Shown here: piece by piece, positions 17,196 through 27,965 of the stretch | Layout: every line of letters begins with the position of its first letter | Numbering within the stretch: position 1 is the first letter of the stretch | Assembly: GCF_002930645.1 (NCBI RefSeq) | Contig: NZ_PSNW01000008.1 | Coordinates: 1-64,000 of the forward strand | Length of the DNA stretch: 64,000 nucleotides | Source: Solimonas fluminis | Lineage (GTDB): Bacteria; Pseudomonadota; Gammaproteobacteria; Nevskiales; Nevskiaceae | Direction: 5' to 3' | Position numbers and translations under genes: made by a program | Notes under the pieces: generated by a model | Database searches by the model: none | The model's input: only the letters and a program-made list of their open reading frames with translations | Told to the model about the DNA's origin: nothing

Positions 17196-17671
17196 GGCTG
17201 GCGCACTGGGGGCTGGCGTTGCTGCTGGCGCTGCCGGTCCTGGCTCCCGCGCAGCCGCCCGATGCGCCGCCCCAGACCGTCCAGGCGACGCTGGATGCCG
17301 GGCAGCAGGAGCGCTATCGCCGCCTGGTCCATGAACTGCGCTGCCTGGTCTGCCAGAACCAGACCATCGCCGATTCCAATGCGCCCCTGGCTCAGGACCT
17401 GCGCTCGCAGGTGGAGCGCCAGATCGCCGAAGGCCGCAGCGACGACGAGATCCGTCACTACATGACCGCCCGCTACGGCGACTTCGTGCTGTACAAGCCG
17501 CCGGTCCAGCGCAACACGGTTTTCCTGTGGGCCGGCCCCTTCCTGCTGCTGCTGGGTGCGCTCGCGATCGCCCTGCGCCAGCTGCTGCGCCGCCGTGACG
17601 CGGCCGCCGCCCCCGCCGCCATGCCGGATCGGCAGGCCCTGCAGAAACTGCTCGACGAGGACCGTCCGTGA
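17192..17671 (+). CDS. ccmH: Cytochrome c maturation protein CcmH (N-terminal, thioredoxin-like unit)
   Basis: The 159-residue product has a signal peptide, the redox motif LRCLVCQNQ (Cys51, Cys54), a soluble helical domain with QIAEGRSDDEIRHYM and YGDFVLYKPP, and a C-terminal membrane helix. It corresponds to CycL/N-terminal CcmH, with the TPR half encoded separately by ccmI downstream. GTG start with GTGA overlap on both sides. Confidence 0.94.
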   Translation: MRLAHWGLALLLALPVLAPAQPPDAPPQTVQATLDAGQQERYRRLVHELRCLVCQNQTIADSNAPLAQDLRSQVERQIAEGRSDDEIRHYMTARYGDFVLYKPPVQRNTVFLWAGPFLLLLGALAIALRQLLRRRDAAAAPAAMPDRQALQKLLDEDRP

Positions 17672-18918
17672 TACCTGCGTACCTGGGCATGGCAGCCCTG
17701 CTGCTGCTGGCCTGCCTGTGGCTGACCCGTCCCTACTGGCGCGCCCCCGGTGCGGCGCTGCTGCGCCGCAAGGCCGCCAACGTCGCCGTCTACCGTTCGC
17801 GCCTGGCCGAGATCGACGCCGAGGCGGAGAGCGGCGTGATCGAAGCGGACGCCGCGGCGCAGCTCAAGGACGAACTGGCGGCGCGCCTGCTGCAGGACGC
17901 CGGGCTTCCGGCGGATGCGCCGGCCGAGAGCGACCGCCGCCGCTGGGGGGCGACCGCCGTGCTGGTCCTGCTGCTGGCGGCCTTCGCCGGCATCTTCTAT
18001 TGGCAGCAGGGCAGCTGGCGTACCCAGGAACTGGTGGCGCTGGCGGCCGCCGACCCGGGGGCGGCGCAGCAGGGGGCCATCAACGAGATGGTGGAGCGGC
18101 TGGCCGCCAAGCTGGAGCAGAATCCGGACGATCTCGAGGGCTGGGCCATGCTCGGCCGCTCGTATTTCATGATGGAGCACTACGCCGACGCCGCCCGCGC
18201 CTACGGCGAGCTCAACAAGCGCCTGCCGCAGCCGGAGGCCGACCTGCTGGTGGCCGAGGGCGAGTCCCTGGGCCTGGCGCGGGACCGCGACCTGCAGGGG
18301 CGGCCGCGGGAACTGTTCCGGCAGGCCCTGAAGCTGGAGCCGGACAACGGCAAGGGCCTGTGGTATGCCGGCCTGGCGGCGGCGCAGGCCAACGAGCTGC
18401 CGGCCGCCCGCGACCATTGGCAGCGCCTGCTCAAGCAGGAACTGCCGCCGGAACTGCGGACGGTGCTGGAAGGGCAACTGGCCCAGCTGGCCCAGGCCCT
18501 GGGCGAGCCGGTCGCCGTGGCGGCGAAAGCCGCTCCCGAAGCGCCGGCGCCCGTGCCGGCAGCGGCCGAAGGCCCGCAGCTGCGCCTCAGGGTGGCCCTT
18601 TCCGCCGAACTGGCAGCCAAGGTGCCGCCGGGCAGCATGCTGTTCGTGTTCGCCAAGGCCGAGCAGGGGCCGCCGATGCCGCTGGCGGTGCAGCGCCTGC
18701 CGGGAGCGAAGCTGCCGCTGGACGTGGTGCTGGACGACAGCATGGCGATGATGCCGCAGCTGAAATTGTCGCAGTTCGACCGCTGGACCGTGACCGCCCG
18801 CATCACCGCCGGCGGCAGCGTGAAGGCCGAATCCGGCGATTGGGAGGGAAGCCGTGCGGTTTCGAGAGTAGAATCCGCACAGCCGATCGCACTGACCATC
18901 GACCGGGTCGTGCCCTGA
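17668..18918 (+). CDS. ccmI: Cytochrome c maturation TPR protein CcmI (CycH)
   Basis: The 416-residue protein starts with a membrane helix, a short cytoplasmic leucine-zipper-like region (VYRSRLAEIDAEAESGVI), a second helix near residue 100, and a periplasmic TPR domain (GWAMLGRSYFMMEHYADA) that holds apocytochrome c for the haem lyase. A C-terminal beta-rich domain follows. The GTG at 17668 overlaps ccmH. It is the last ccm gene; the MaoC-like gene begins 12 bases later and may be co-transcribed. Confidence 0.92.
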   Translation: MIPAYLGMAALLLLACLWLTRPYWRAPGAALLRRKAANVAVYRSRLAEIDAEAESGVIEADAAAQLKDELAARLLQDAGLPADAPAESDRRRWGATAVLVLLLAAFAGIFYWQQGSWRTQELVALAAADPGAAQQGAINEMVERLAAKLEQNPDDLEGWAMLGRSYFMMEHYADAARAYGELNKRLPQPEADLLVAEGESLGLARDRDLQGRPRELFRQALKLEPDNGKGLWYAGLAAAQANELPAARDHWQRLLKQELPPELRTVLEGQLAQLAQALGEPVAVAAKAAPEAPAPVPAAAEGPQLRLRVALSAELAAKVPPGSMLFVFAKAEQGPPMPLAVQRLPGAKLPLDVVLDDSMAMMPQLKLSQFDRWTVTARITAGGSVKAESGDWEGSRAVSRVESAQPIALTIDRVVP

Positions 18919-18930
18919 AGAGATTTTCCC

Positions 18931-19788
18931 TTGCCGATCAATACCATGCTTGAACAGATCCCCTCCGCGCTGCCGCTGCTGCTGAAGGCCGCCGGCACCG
19001 GCCGGCGCAAGCCCGGCCGCGAACCCCAGATTCCCGCCCTGTCCACCGGCATCGCCAGCCTGCGCGCCGATGCCGCCAAGCTGGCGGCCTACTGCCAGGT
19101 CTGCGGCTTCGAGCCCGGCGAGACGCTGCCGATCACCTATCCGGCCGTGCTGGCCAATCCGCTGGCCATGCACCTGATGTCGCAGCCGGAGTTCCCGCTG
19201 CCGATGCTGGGCATCGTCCACGTCCGCAACCTCATCGAGCAGAAGCGTGCGCTGCGCATCGACGAGACCTACGCGGTCAGCGTGCGCACCGGCGGCAGCC
19301 GCCGGGTCAAGGCCGGCCTGGAGTTCGAGCTGGTGATCGAGTTCAGCCTGGAGGGCGAGGTGCTGTACACCTGCACCATGGGCGTCCTGCATCGCATGCC
19401 GGGTCCCAAGCAGGGTGGGGGCAGCCGCCCCGCCGCGCCGCCGGCGCAGCTGGCCGAGTACCTGGCGCTGGACATCCCGGAGAACCAGGGCCGCCGCTAC
19501 GCCGCCGTGTCGGGCGACTACAACCCGATCCATCTCTACACCCCCACCGCCAAGCTGCTGGGCTTCAAGCGCCATATCGCCCATGGCATGTGGTCGCTGG
19601 CGCGCTGCGCCGCGCTGCTGCAGGCGGAGCTGGGCCGCGAGCCGACGGTGCTGGACGTGTCCTTCAAGCAGCCGGTGTTCCTGCCCGCCAAGGTGGCGGT
19701 GAAATACCAGCGCAACGCGGCGGGGCTCGACTTCGCCTTGCTGGCGCGCAGCTCCGACAAGGTCCACCTGGGCGGCTCATTGCGCTGA
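18931..19788 (+). CDS. MaoC-like dehydratase (hot-dog fold enoyl-CoA hydratase 2 type)
   Basis: The 285-residue protein has a C-terminal hydratase 2 motif YAAVSGDYNPIHLY (catalytic Asp and His) around residue 195 and the following LGFKRHIAHGMWSLAR, typical of R-specific enoyl-CoA hydratases. The N-terminal half (about 1-150) is a second, degenerate hot-dog domain. It probably acts on acyl-CoA intermediates. A TTG at 18931 is preceded by GAAGAG at fair spacing; ATG at 18946 is the alternative. It follows ccmI closely but has no known cytochrome role. Confidence 0.85.
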   Translation: MPINTMLEQIPSALPLLLKAAGTGRRKPGREPQIPALSTGIASLRADAAKLAAYCQVCGFEPGETLPITYPAVLANPLAMHLMSQPEFPLPMLGIVHVRNLIEQKRALRIDETYAVSVRTGGSRRVKAGLEFELVIEFSLEGEVLYTCTMGVLHRMPGPKQGGGSRPAAPPAQLAEYLALDIPENQGRRYAAVSGDYNPIHLYTPTAKLLGFKRHIAHGMWSLARCAALLQAELGREPTVLDVSFKQPVFLPAKVAVKYQRNAAGLDFALLARSSDKVHLGGSLR

Positions 19789-19848
19789 GACTTGCGTTAA
19801 AATCAACGTTCAAGCACCGAAAACACAAAGAGATTCCAGGAGTCCTCC

Positions 19849-20757
19849 ATGCGGATCCGCAAAGCTGTCTTCCCTGTTGCCGGCCTCGGTACCCGATTCC
19901 TGCCCGCCACCAAGGCGATCGCCAAGGAAATGCTGCCGATCGTCGACAAGCCCCTGATCCAGTATGCCGTGCAGGAAGCGATCAGCGCCGGTGCCGAGGA
20001 GCTGATCTTCATCACCGGCCGCTCGAAGAATTCCATCATGGATCACTTCGACAAGGCCTACGAGCTGGAAACCGAGCTGGAGCAGCGCGGCAAGGAAAAG
20101 CTGCTGGAGATCGTCCGGGAAGTCTTACCACCGGGCGTGACCTGCATCTACATCCGGCAGGCTGAGGCGCTGGGCCTGGGCCACGCCGTACTCTGCGCCT
20201 GGCCCGCGGTGGGCGACGAGGACTTCTCGGTGATCCTGGCGGACGACCTGATCGACGGCAAGCTGCGTCCCTGCCTGGCGCAGATGCAGCGCGTCTACCA
20301 GGAATACGGCACCAGCGTGATCGCGGTGCAGAAGGTGCCCAAGGACGAAATCTCCAGCTATGGCGTCGTCGAGGTCCAGCCGGTGGCCCCGGGCATGGGC
20401 GAGGTGCGCCGCATCGTCGAGAAGCCGAAGAAGGAAGATGCCCCGAGCGATCTGGCGGTGGTCGGCCGCTACATCCTGACTCCGCGCATCTTCAAGCTGC
20501 TGGAGCGTACCCCGCGCGGCGCCGGCGGCGAGATCCAGCTGACCGATGCGATCAGCATGATGATCCAGGAACAGACGGTGCTGGCCTACGAGTTCGAAGG
20601 CACGCGCTACGACTGCGGCTCGAAGCTGGGCTACCTCAAGGCCAACGTCGAGTACGGCATGAAGCACGCCGACATCGGCGACGAGTTCACCGAGTACCTC
20701 AAAGAAATGTCCGGGGACCTGAATTCCCTGGCGCCCAAGGAAAAGAAGCAAGGCTGA
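19849..20757 (+). CDS. galU: UTP--glucose-1-phosphate uridylyltransferase
   Basis: The 302-residue nucleotidyltransferase makes UDP-glucose for surface polysaccharides. The N-terminal nucleotide-binding signature GLGTRFLPATKAIAKEM and VDKPLIQY is intact, as are AEALGLGHAV and the sugar-binding VGRYILTP and GGEIQLTDAI segments. AGGAGTCC precedes the ATG. A TTAAAAT stretch at 19797-19803 could be its -10 element. Length equals that of other bacterial GalU proteins. Confidence 0.96.
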   Translation: MRIRKAVFPVAGLGTRFLPATKAIAKEMLPIVDKPLIQYAVQEAISAGAEELIFITGRSKNSIMDHFDKAYELETELEQRGKEKLLEIVREVLPPGVTCIYIRQAEALGLGHAVLCAWPAVGDEDFSVILADDLIDGKLRPCLAQMQRVYQEYGTSVIAVQKVPKDEISSYGVVEVQPVAPGMGEVRRIVEKPKKEDAPSDLAVVGRYILTPRIFKLLERTPRGAGGEIQLTDAISMMIQEQTVLAYEFEGTRYDCGSKLGYLKANVEYGMKHADIGDEFTEYLKEMSGDLNSLAPKEKKQG

Positions 20758-20804
20758 CCCCGCGACGCCCTTTGCGCGGAGGAAGGCACATCGAAGGACA
20801 GGAT

Positions 20805-23654
20805 ATGGCGACAAGCAAGTATCAGAGTTTCATCGAATCTTCCTCCATACAGGGTGCCAACGCGCCCTATATCGAGGCGTACTACGAGCAGTTCCTCGAG
20901 GATCCGGATTCGGTCGATCCGGGCTGGCGGGCCTACTTCCGCAACGTGCAGGACCAGAGCGCCCCGCGCGAGATCGCGCACAGCGAGGTGCTGGCGCGCT
21001 TCGAGCGCATGGCGCGTGAGCCGCGCCGCGTCGCCGCCGCCGAGGCGGGCTTCGATGCCCGCGCCGCCGAGAAGCAGGCCGGCGTCCTGCGCCTGATCAA
21101 CTACTACCGCGTACGCGGCCACCAGGTGGCCAAGCTCGACCCGCTGGGCCTGGCCCCGGTCGAGGTGGTGCGCGACCTCGATCCGGCCTTCCACGGCCTG
21201 GGTCCCGAGGACTTCGACACGGTGTTCAACACCGGCTCTCTGGCCGGCCCCGACCGCCTGCCGCTGAAGGACATCATCAAGCTGCTGAAGGCGGTCTACA
21301 CCGACACCATCGGCGCCGAGTACATGTACATCACGGAGACGGCGCAGAAGCGCTGGATCCAGCAGCGCCTCGAGACCACGGCGTTCCAGCCCAAGCTGAC
21401 GCCGGATCGCAAGAAGGAAGTCTTCAAGCAGCTCGTCGCCGCCGAGGGCCTGGAGCGCTACCTGCACAACAAGTACGTCGGCCAGAAGCGCTTCTCGCTG
21501 GAAGGCGGCGACTCGCTGATCCCGGCGCTGGACGAGGTGCTGCACGGCTGTGCGGCGCGCGACGTCGAGGAAGTCGTGATCGGCATGGCCCACCGCGGCC
21601 GCCTCAACGTGCTGGTCAACCTGCTGGGCAAGTCGCCGGCGGACCTGTTCGCCGAGTTCGAGGGCAAGTACTCCGCCGAATCGCTGAGCCGCGCCGGCGA
21701 CGTGAAGTACCACATGGGCTTCTCCACCGACGTCGAGGTGGCCGGCAAGCGCCTGCACCTGGTGCTGGCCTTCAATCCCTCGCACCTGGAAATCGTCAAC
21801 CCGGTGGTGGAGGGCAGCGTCAAGGCGCGCCAGGTGGCGCGTGGCGACGAGATCGGCCAGCGCGTCGTGCCGATCCTGATCCACGGCGATGCCGCGTTCG
21901 CGGGCCAGGGCGTCGTGATGGAGACCCTGCAGCTGTCGCACTCCAAGGGCTACAGCACCGGCGGCACGCTGCACGTGATCGTCAACAACCAGATCGGCTT
22001 CACCACGCCGAACCCGATCGAGGCCGAGCCGGGCCGCGAGGCGCGCACCTCGCGCTACTGCACGGACCTGGCCAAGATGCTGGAAGCTCCCGTATTCCAC
22101 GTGAACGGCGACGATCCGGAGGCCGTGGTCTTCGTGACCCGCCTGGCGATGGACTTCCGCAACGAGTTCCACAAGGACGTCATCGTCGACATCTGCTGCT
22201 ACCGCCGCTGGGGCCACAACGAGGCCGACGAGCCTTCGGTGACCAGCCCGGTGATGTACGAGGCGGTCAAGAAGCACCCGACCACCATGGCCCTCTACGC
22301 CAAGAAGCTGGAGGAGGAGGGGGCCATCACCCGCGGCGATGCCGAGGACCTGACCAAGGCCTACCGCGCCGGCCTCGACAAGGGCGAGAACATCGCCCGC
22401 ATCACGCTGGGCCTGGTGGGCAACAAGCACACGGTCAACTGGGCCAAGTATCGCGAGGGCGGCTGGGATACCCCCACCGACACCTCCGTGACCCGCGACC
22501 AGGTGCAGGCCCTCTCGGGCAAGCTGCTGACGCTGCCGGAAGGCTTCACGCTGCATCCGCGCGTGCAGAAGATCTACGAGGACCGCGCCCGCATGGCGGC
22601 CGGCGAGCTGCCGATGGACTGGGGCTTCGCCGAAACCATGGCCTACGCGGCGAACCTCAACGAAGGCTTCGACGTGCGCCTCTGCGGCCAGGACGTGCAG
22701 CGCGGCACCTTCTTCCACCGCCATGCCACGGTGCACGACTACAAGAACGGCGCGCGCTACACGCCGCTGAAGAACCTGGTTCCCGGCGAGCACCGCTTCT
22801 CAGTCAACGACACGCTGCTGTCGGAAGAAGGCGTGCTCGGCTTCGAATACGGCTATGCCACCACCGACCCGGAAACCCTGGTGGTCTGGGAAGCGCAGTT
22901 CGGCGACTTCGCCAACGGCGCGCAGGTGCTGTTCGACCAGTTCATCGCCTCGGGCTTCTCCAAGTGGGGCCGTCTCTGCGGCCTGAGCGTATTCCTGCCG
23001 CATGGCTACGAGGGCCAGGGCCCGGAGCATTCCTCCGGCCGCCTCGAACGCTGGCTGCAGCTCTGCGCCGAGAACAACCAGCAGGTCTGCGTGCCCTCGA
23101 CGCCGGCGCAGATGTTCCACATGCTGCGTCGCCAGGTGAAGCGCAACTACCGCCTGCCGCTGATCGTGATGACGCCCAAGAGCCTGCTGCGCCATCCGCT
23201 GTCGGTGTCGACGCTGGACGACCTGACCAAGGGCCGTTTCCAGACCGTGATCCAGGAGACCGAGAAGCTCGACGCCGCCAAGGTGACGCGCATCGTGTTC
23301 TGCTCGGGCAAGGTCTACTTCGACCTGTTCCAGGCGCGCGAGAAGGACAAGGCCTACAACATCGCCCTGGTGCGCATCGAACAGCTGTATCCGTTCCCGC
23401 GCGACGGCTTCGAGGAGGCGCTGGCGAAGTATCCCAACGCCAAGGACGTGGTGTGGTGCCAGGAGGAGCCCGAGAACCAGGGCGCCTGGTACCAGATCAA
23501 GCACCGCCTCGCGGCGCACGTGCAGCCGCAGCACCGCCTGCTCTACGTCACCCGCCAGGGCTCGTCGAGCACCGCGGTGGGTTATCTCAAGGTGCACCAG
23601 AAGGAGCAGGAGGAGCTGGTCCGCGCCGCCCTCACTGCCGGCAAGCCCAACTAG
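20805..23654 (+). CDS. sucA: 2-oxoglutarate dehydrogenase E1 component
   Basis: The 949-residue thiamine-diphosphate enzyme decarboxylates 2-oxoglutarate in the TCA cycle and passes the succinyl group to SucB. It shows the N-terminal SucB-binding region, the HRGRLNVL segment, the diphosphate-binding GDDPEAV...DICCYRRWGHNEADEP-type block and the conserved HGYEGQGPEHSSGR. The ATG at 20805 follows AAGGACAGG and gives a normal N-terminus. sucB follows after 54 bases; no lpd is adjacent, but one lies at 30914. Confidence 0.97.
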   Translation: MATSKYQSFIESSSIQGANAPYIEAYYEQFLEDPDSVDPGWRAYFRNVQDQSAPREIAHSEVLARFERMAREPRRVAAAEAGFDARAAEKQAGVLRLINYYRVRGHQVAKLDPLGLAPVEVVRDLDPAFHGLGPEDFDTVFNTGSLAGPDRLPLKDIIKLLKAVYTDTIGAEYMYITETAQKRWIQQRLETTAFQPKLTPDRKKEVFKQLVAAEGLERYLHNKYVGQKRFSLEGGDSLIPALDEVLHGCAARDVEEVVIGMAHRGRLNVLVNLLGKSPADLFAEFEGKYSAESLSRAGDVKYHMGFSTDVEVAGKRLHLVLAFNPSHLEIVNPVVEGSVKARQVARGDEIGQRVVPILIHGDAAFAGQGVVMETLQLSHSKGYSTGGTLHVIVNNQIGFTTPNPIEAEPGREARTSRYCTDLAKMLEAPVFHVNGDDPEAVVFVTRLAMDFRNEFHKDVIVDICCYRRWGHNEADEPSVTSPVMYEAVKKHPTTMALYAKKLEEEGAITRGDAEDLTKAYRAGLDKGENIARITLGLVGNKHTVNWAKYREGGWDTPTDTSVTRDQVQALSGKLLTLPEGFTLHPRVQKIYEDRARMAAGELPMDWGFAETMAYAANLNEGFDVRLCGQDVQRGTFFHRHATVHDYKNGARYTPLKNLVPGEHRFSVNDTLLSEEGVLGFEYGYATTDPETLVVWEAQFGDFANGAQVLFDQFIASGFSKWGRLCGLSVFLPHGYEGQGPEHSSGRLERWLQLCAENNQQVCVPSTPAQMFHMLRRQVKRNYRLPLIVMTPKSLLRHPLSVSTLDDLTKGRFQTVIQETEKLDAAKVTRIVFCSGKVYFDLFQAREKDKAYNIALVRIEQLYPFPRDGFEEALAKYPNAKDVVWCQEEPENQGAWYQIKHRLAAHVQPQHRLLYVTRQGSSSTAVGYLKVHQKEQEELVRAALTAGKPN

Positions 23655-23708
23655 TCGGCTGCCAACCCCAGAACAGAACGAAACAGACATCGCTCCAGGA
23701 AAAGAACA

Positions 23709-24920
<1,212 letters not shown>

Positions 24921-24942
24921 GGCGAGGGTTGGCTGCAACGAC

Positions 24943-24975
24943 ACCGGCCCCCTCCTGGGGGCCGGTTTGTTTTTG
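24943..24975 (+). terminator. Rho-independent terminator after sucB
   Basis: ACCGGCCCCC-TCCT-GGGGGCCGGT is a 10-bp stem with a 4-base loop followed by TTGTTTTT, 22 bases after the sucB stop. Confidence 0.9.
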
Positions 24976-25001
24976 CCGGGGCTGCGGCATACTCGGGGGG
25001 C

Positions 25002-26051
25002 ATGAGCGCCCCGCTGCACAACGACCCGCTGCCCTTCATCACGCTGCCCAACTGGGTCAATGCGGCGGCGCACTGCGGCTTCAACATCCGCCCGATCTTC
25101 GATGAACTGGGCATCCAGACCAACCTGGTGAACCTGGAGGAAGCCACCATCAGCCTGCCGCTGATGGGGCAGGTGATGGAGGCCTGCGTCGAACGCTCGC
25201 GCGAGCAGCACTTTCCCTTCGTGCTGGGCGAGACCTTCGCCTTCGACTACCTGCCGGACCTGGCCACGTTCGTGGCCACCAGCCCGACGCTGCGGCAGGC
25301 CGTGCGCGTGTTCGATTGGGTGCGCACCTTGATCAATCCGATGATCGATGTGCGCCTGGAAGAGGAGGGCGAGCTCGCGCGCCTGGTGCTGGTGCGCGAG
25401 CAGGACCCCGCGGAGCCGGAGGGGCGCATCGGCGCCTACTTCGTGGAGTCGCTGTTTGCCGCCATCATCAAGTTCGGTCGCAGCATCGCCGCCGACCTGG
25501 AAGCCGACGCCGTGCTGCGGCTGCGCTTCGCCGAGCCGCCCTATGCCGCGGTCTATGCGCGCTCCTTCCGCCTGCCGGTACGCTTCTCGCAGCCGCTCAA
25601 TGCCCTGGAGTTCCCGCGCAACCGCCTCGACCAGCCGCTGGCGGGAGGCTTCCCTTCGCTGCACGGCCAGGCCGAGCAGCGCGTCAGTCAGCGCCTGGCC
25701 AAGATGCCGCGCCGCAGCGGCCTGATTGCGGCCGTGGAGGCCGTGTTCGACCAGGAGCCGCGGCTGCTGGGGCAGGGCATCGAGCGCGTCGCGCAGCGGC
25801 TGGACCTGCACCCCCGCACCCTGCAGCGGCGCCTGCACGAAGAGGGCGAGGCCTTCGCCGAGTTGCAGGGGCGGGTGCGCTACCGGCGGGCCCTGCAGGA
25901 CCTGGAAGACCCGAAGCTGGACCTGGAGACGATCAGCGAGCGGCTGGGCTTCTCGGACCGGCGCAGCTTCACACGGGCGTTCACGCGCTGGGCGGGGGCC
26001 TCGCCGAGCGAGTTCCGCAGGCGAGGGGGCGGGAAGCCGCCGTTGGGCTGA
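25002..26051 (+). CDS. AraC-family transcriptional regulator
   Basis: The 349-residue protein has the N-terminal sensing domain of the OruR/ArgR-like AraC subgroup (PF12625-type) and a C-terminal double helix-turn-helix. The latter shows ERVAQRLDLHPRTLQRRLHE and ISERLGFSDRRSFTRAFTRW. Members of this subgroup often control lipid or catabolic genes. The ATG at 25002 lies 27 bases past the sucB terminator and has a GGGGGG stretch upstream. The neighbouring PF10118 hydrolase gene on the same strand is the likely target; this is inferred from position. Confidence 0.88.
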   Translation: MSAPLHNDPLPFITLPNWVNAAAHCGFNIRPIFDELGIQTNLVNLEEATISLPLMGQVMEACVERSREQHFPFVLGETFAFDYLPDLATFVATSPTLRQAVRVFDWVRTLINPMIDVRLEEEGELARLVLVREQDPAEPEGRIGAYFVESLFAAIIKFGRSIAADLEADAVLRLRFAEPPYAAVYARSFRLPVRFSQPLNALEFPRNRLDQPLAGGFPSLHGQAEQRVSQRLAKMPRRSGLIAAVEAVFDQEPRLLGQGIERVAQRLDLHPRTLQRRLHEEGEAFAELQGRVRYRRALQDLEDPKLDLETISERLGFSDRRSFTRAFTRWAGASPSEFRRRGGGKPPLG

Positions 26052-26077
26052 AGCGGGCGCAAAAGCGGGGTGGCCAT

Positions 26078-26175
26078 CCATGGCGGGACCTCCGTTCCCT
26101 GATTGACCCACCATTCCATGGCCGGGCGTCCGGAGAGCTCGGACCGCCCTATGGCCGTCCATGGCCGTCCGAGGA
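26078..26175. repeat. Dispersed CCATCCATG-type extragenic repeat, copy 2
   Basis: The stretch begins GGCCATCCATGGCGGGACCT, continues with CCATTCCATGGCCGGG, and ends with two tandem GGCCGTCCAT/GGCCGTCCG units and GGAACTCC. The order of motifs follows 2131-2224. It lies in the otherwise empty spacer between the AraC gene and the PF10118 gene. Confidence 0.5.
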
Positions 26176-26284
26176 ACTCCCCTCCGCATCTGTCGCGAAA
26201 TGTTCCCTTCCGGTCGTTCAAGGTCATAGTCAACCCCTTGTCCGGACTCCTAAAGTCGGCTCGACGACTCTTCAGGAGATGAAC

Positions 26285-27142
26285 ATGGACGGATCGGCCA
26301 AGGCCATCGTGCCGCGCAAGGGACCCGACTTCGGGCTGGAAGGGGATATCCCCCGGTACTGGTTCGGCGGCGATGCCTTCAAGACACGCTTCTTCGACGC
26401 GATGTCCCTGCTGTTTCCCGAAGGCGAGAAGTTCTTCATCGCCTGCGTGCGCGACTACCGCGACCAGGTGACGGATCCCGAGCTCAAGGCCCAGGTCAAG
26501 GACTTCATGTACCAGGAAGGCCAGCACGGCATCGTCCATACCCAGTTCAACAACCGCCTGAAGGCCCAGGGCATCGAGGTGGACCATATCCTCGACGAGC
26601 AGAAGCGCATCATGTTCGGCGTCTTCCGCAAGTGGCTGCCCAAGGTCTACACCCTGGGCCAGACCGCCGCGGCCGAGCACATGACCGCGCTGATGGCGCA
26701 CGGCTTCTTCTCCGCCGGCCTGATGAAGGATGCCGATCCCCGCATCCGCGCGATGTACGCCTGGCATGCGGTCGAGGAGATCGAGCACAAGGCGGTGGCC
26801 TACGACGTCTTCAAGAAGGTGGCCAAGGGCAGCTGGCTGGTGCGCGTGCTGTCGATGCTGCAGGTGGCGCTGACCTTCCCGCTGCACGTCTTCATGATCA
26901 TGAACCACATGTTCAAGGTGGACGGCGTGCAGAACCGCGGGCGCGTCTGGCTGCGGGGCCTGTGGTGGCTCTATGGGCCGCGCGGCATCTACCCGCGCCT
27001 GCTGCCGCACTTCATGCTGTACTTCATCCCCGGCTTCCATCCCTGGAAGCACGGCGACATGGATATCTACCGGCGCTGGACCGCGGCCTACGACCAGAGC
27101 GGCGATCCCATCAGGGCGGGCGATGTCGTAGCCGCCGGGTGA
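26285..27142 (+). CDS. Predicted metal-dependent hydrolase (PF10118 family)
   Basis: The 285-residue product matches the PF10118 family by its conserved histidine/acid pairs in YQEGQHGIVHTQFN and WHAVEEIEHKAVAYDVF, which resemble a ferritin-like di-metal site. Hydrophobic stretches near residues 185-205 and 235-250 may contact membrane. The precise reaction of the family is not established. AGGAG lies six bases before the ATG at 26285; an ATG at 26279 touches the AGGAG and is unlikely. The AraC-type regulator gene lies upstream on the same strand. Confidence 0.82.
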   Translation: MDGSAKAIVPRKGPDFGLEGDIPRYWFGGDAFKTRFFDAMSLLFPEGEKFFIACVRDYRDQVTDPELKAQVKDFMYQEGQHGIVHTQFNNRLKAQGIEVDHILDEQKRIMFGVFRKWLPKVYTLGQTAAAEHMTALMAHGFFSAGLMKDADPRIRAMYAWHAVEEIEHKAVAYDVFKKVAKGSWLVRVLSMLQVALTFPLHVFMIMNHMFKVDGVQNRGRVWLRGLWWLYGPRGIYPRLLPHFMLYFIPGFHPWKHGDMDIYRRWTAAYDQSGDPIRAGDVVAAG

Positions 27143-27235
27143 GCGCCGCGCTGCGGCGATGCCTGAATGGCATCGCCCGCGTCGCCGAGCTCCCACGCCG
27201 GCGCCGCGCCGGGGTGGCATTGACCGCATTCCGTG

Positions 27236-27258
27236 AAGCCCCGCCGGGGATTTTTCCT
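27236..27258 (+). terminator. Possible weak terminator after the PF10118 gene
   Basis: CCCC-GCC-GGGG followed by ATTTTT forms a short stem with a T tract. Upstream, GCGATGCC-TGAAT-GGCATCGC (27153-27173) is a perfect 8-bp hairpin without a T tract. Either could mark the transcript end. Confidence 0.35.
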
Positions 27259-27344
27259 CCGGTTCCCGGCGGGCGCTCCAATCCGGGCAGGAATGTCGGC
27301 TAGACTTGCGGCCTGGAAAAACCGCAAGGAACTCAGCCCCGTAG

Positions 27345-27965
27345 ATGAGCCTGGACCGGTGGGTGGTATGCGAGCAATGCGATTCGGTCTACACCCGGCG
27401 CCCGCTGCGGCCGGGTGAGGTCGCCGACTGTGCCCGCTGCGGCCACCACCTCTACCGCCATCATCGCTTCGACCTCGAGAGGCTGCTGGCGCTGACCCTG
27501 GCCACGGCGATCGTGTTCGTGATGGCCAACGTTTACCCGGTGGTCGCCCTCAATGCGCAGGGGGCCTACAACGCCGCCACCATCTGGGGGGCGGTGATCG
27601 CCACCTGGGAGTCGGGGGTGGCGCCGGTGGCCTTCATCTCGGCCCTGCTGGTCTTCTTCTTCCCCCTGTCGCAGATCTGCCTGTTCGCCTACGTGCTGCT
27701 GGGCTTGCGCCGCGGCCGGCGGCCGGCGGAGTTCCGCCAGGCCATGCATGCGCTGTCCCTGATGCAGCCCTGGAGCATGGCCGAGGTGTTCATGCTCGGC
27801 ATCCTGGTCGCCATCGTGAAGCTGCACGGCGTGATGACGGTGATCCCGGGCATCGGCCTGTGGAGCTTCGCGATCCTGACGCTGCTGCTGGCGGCGCTGA
27901 CGTCCTACGACCTGCAGGACCTGTGGGATATCGCCGAGGATGTCGAGGCGGGGAGGCCGGCGTGA
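27345..27965 (+). CDS. Paraquat-inducible protein A-like membrane protein (first PqiA unit)
   Basis: The 206-residue protein has a cytoplasmic zinc-ribbon-like pair of CxxC motifs (VCEQC and CARC) and four membrane helices, the unit that occurs twice in E. coli PqiA. Here the two units are separate genes; this is the first. PqiA proteins are inner-membrane partners of PqiB MCE proteins in phospholipid transport between membranes. It overlaps the second unit by four bases (GTGA). Confidence 0.88.
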   Translation: MSLDRWVVCEQCDSVYTRRPLRPGEVADCARCGHHLYRHHRFDLERLLALTLATAIVFVMANVYPVVALNAQGAYNAATIWGAVIATWESGVAPVAFISALLVFFFPLSQICLFAYVLLGLRRGRRPAEFRQAMHALSLMQPWSMAEVFMLGILVAIVKLHGVMTVIPGIGLWSFAILTLLLAALTSYDLQDLWDIAEDVEAGRPA

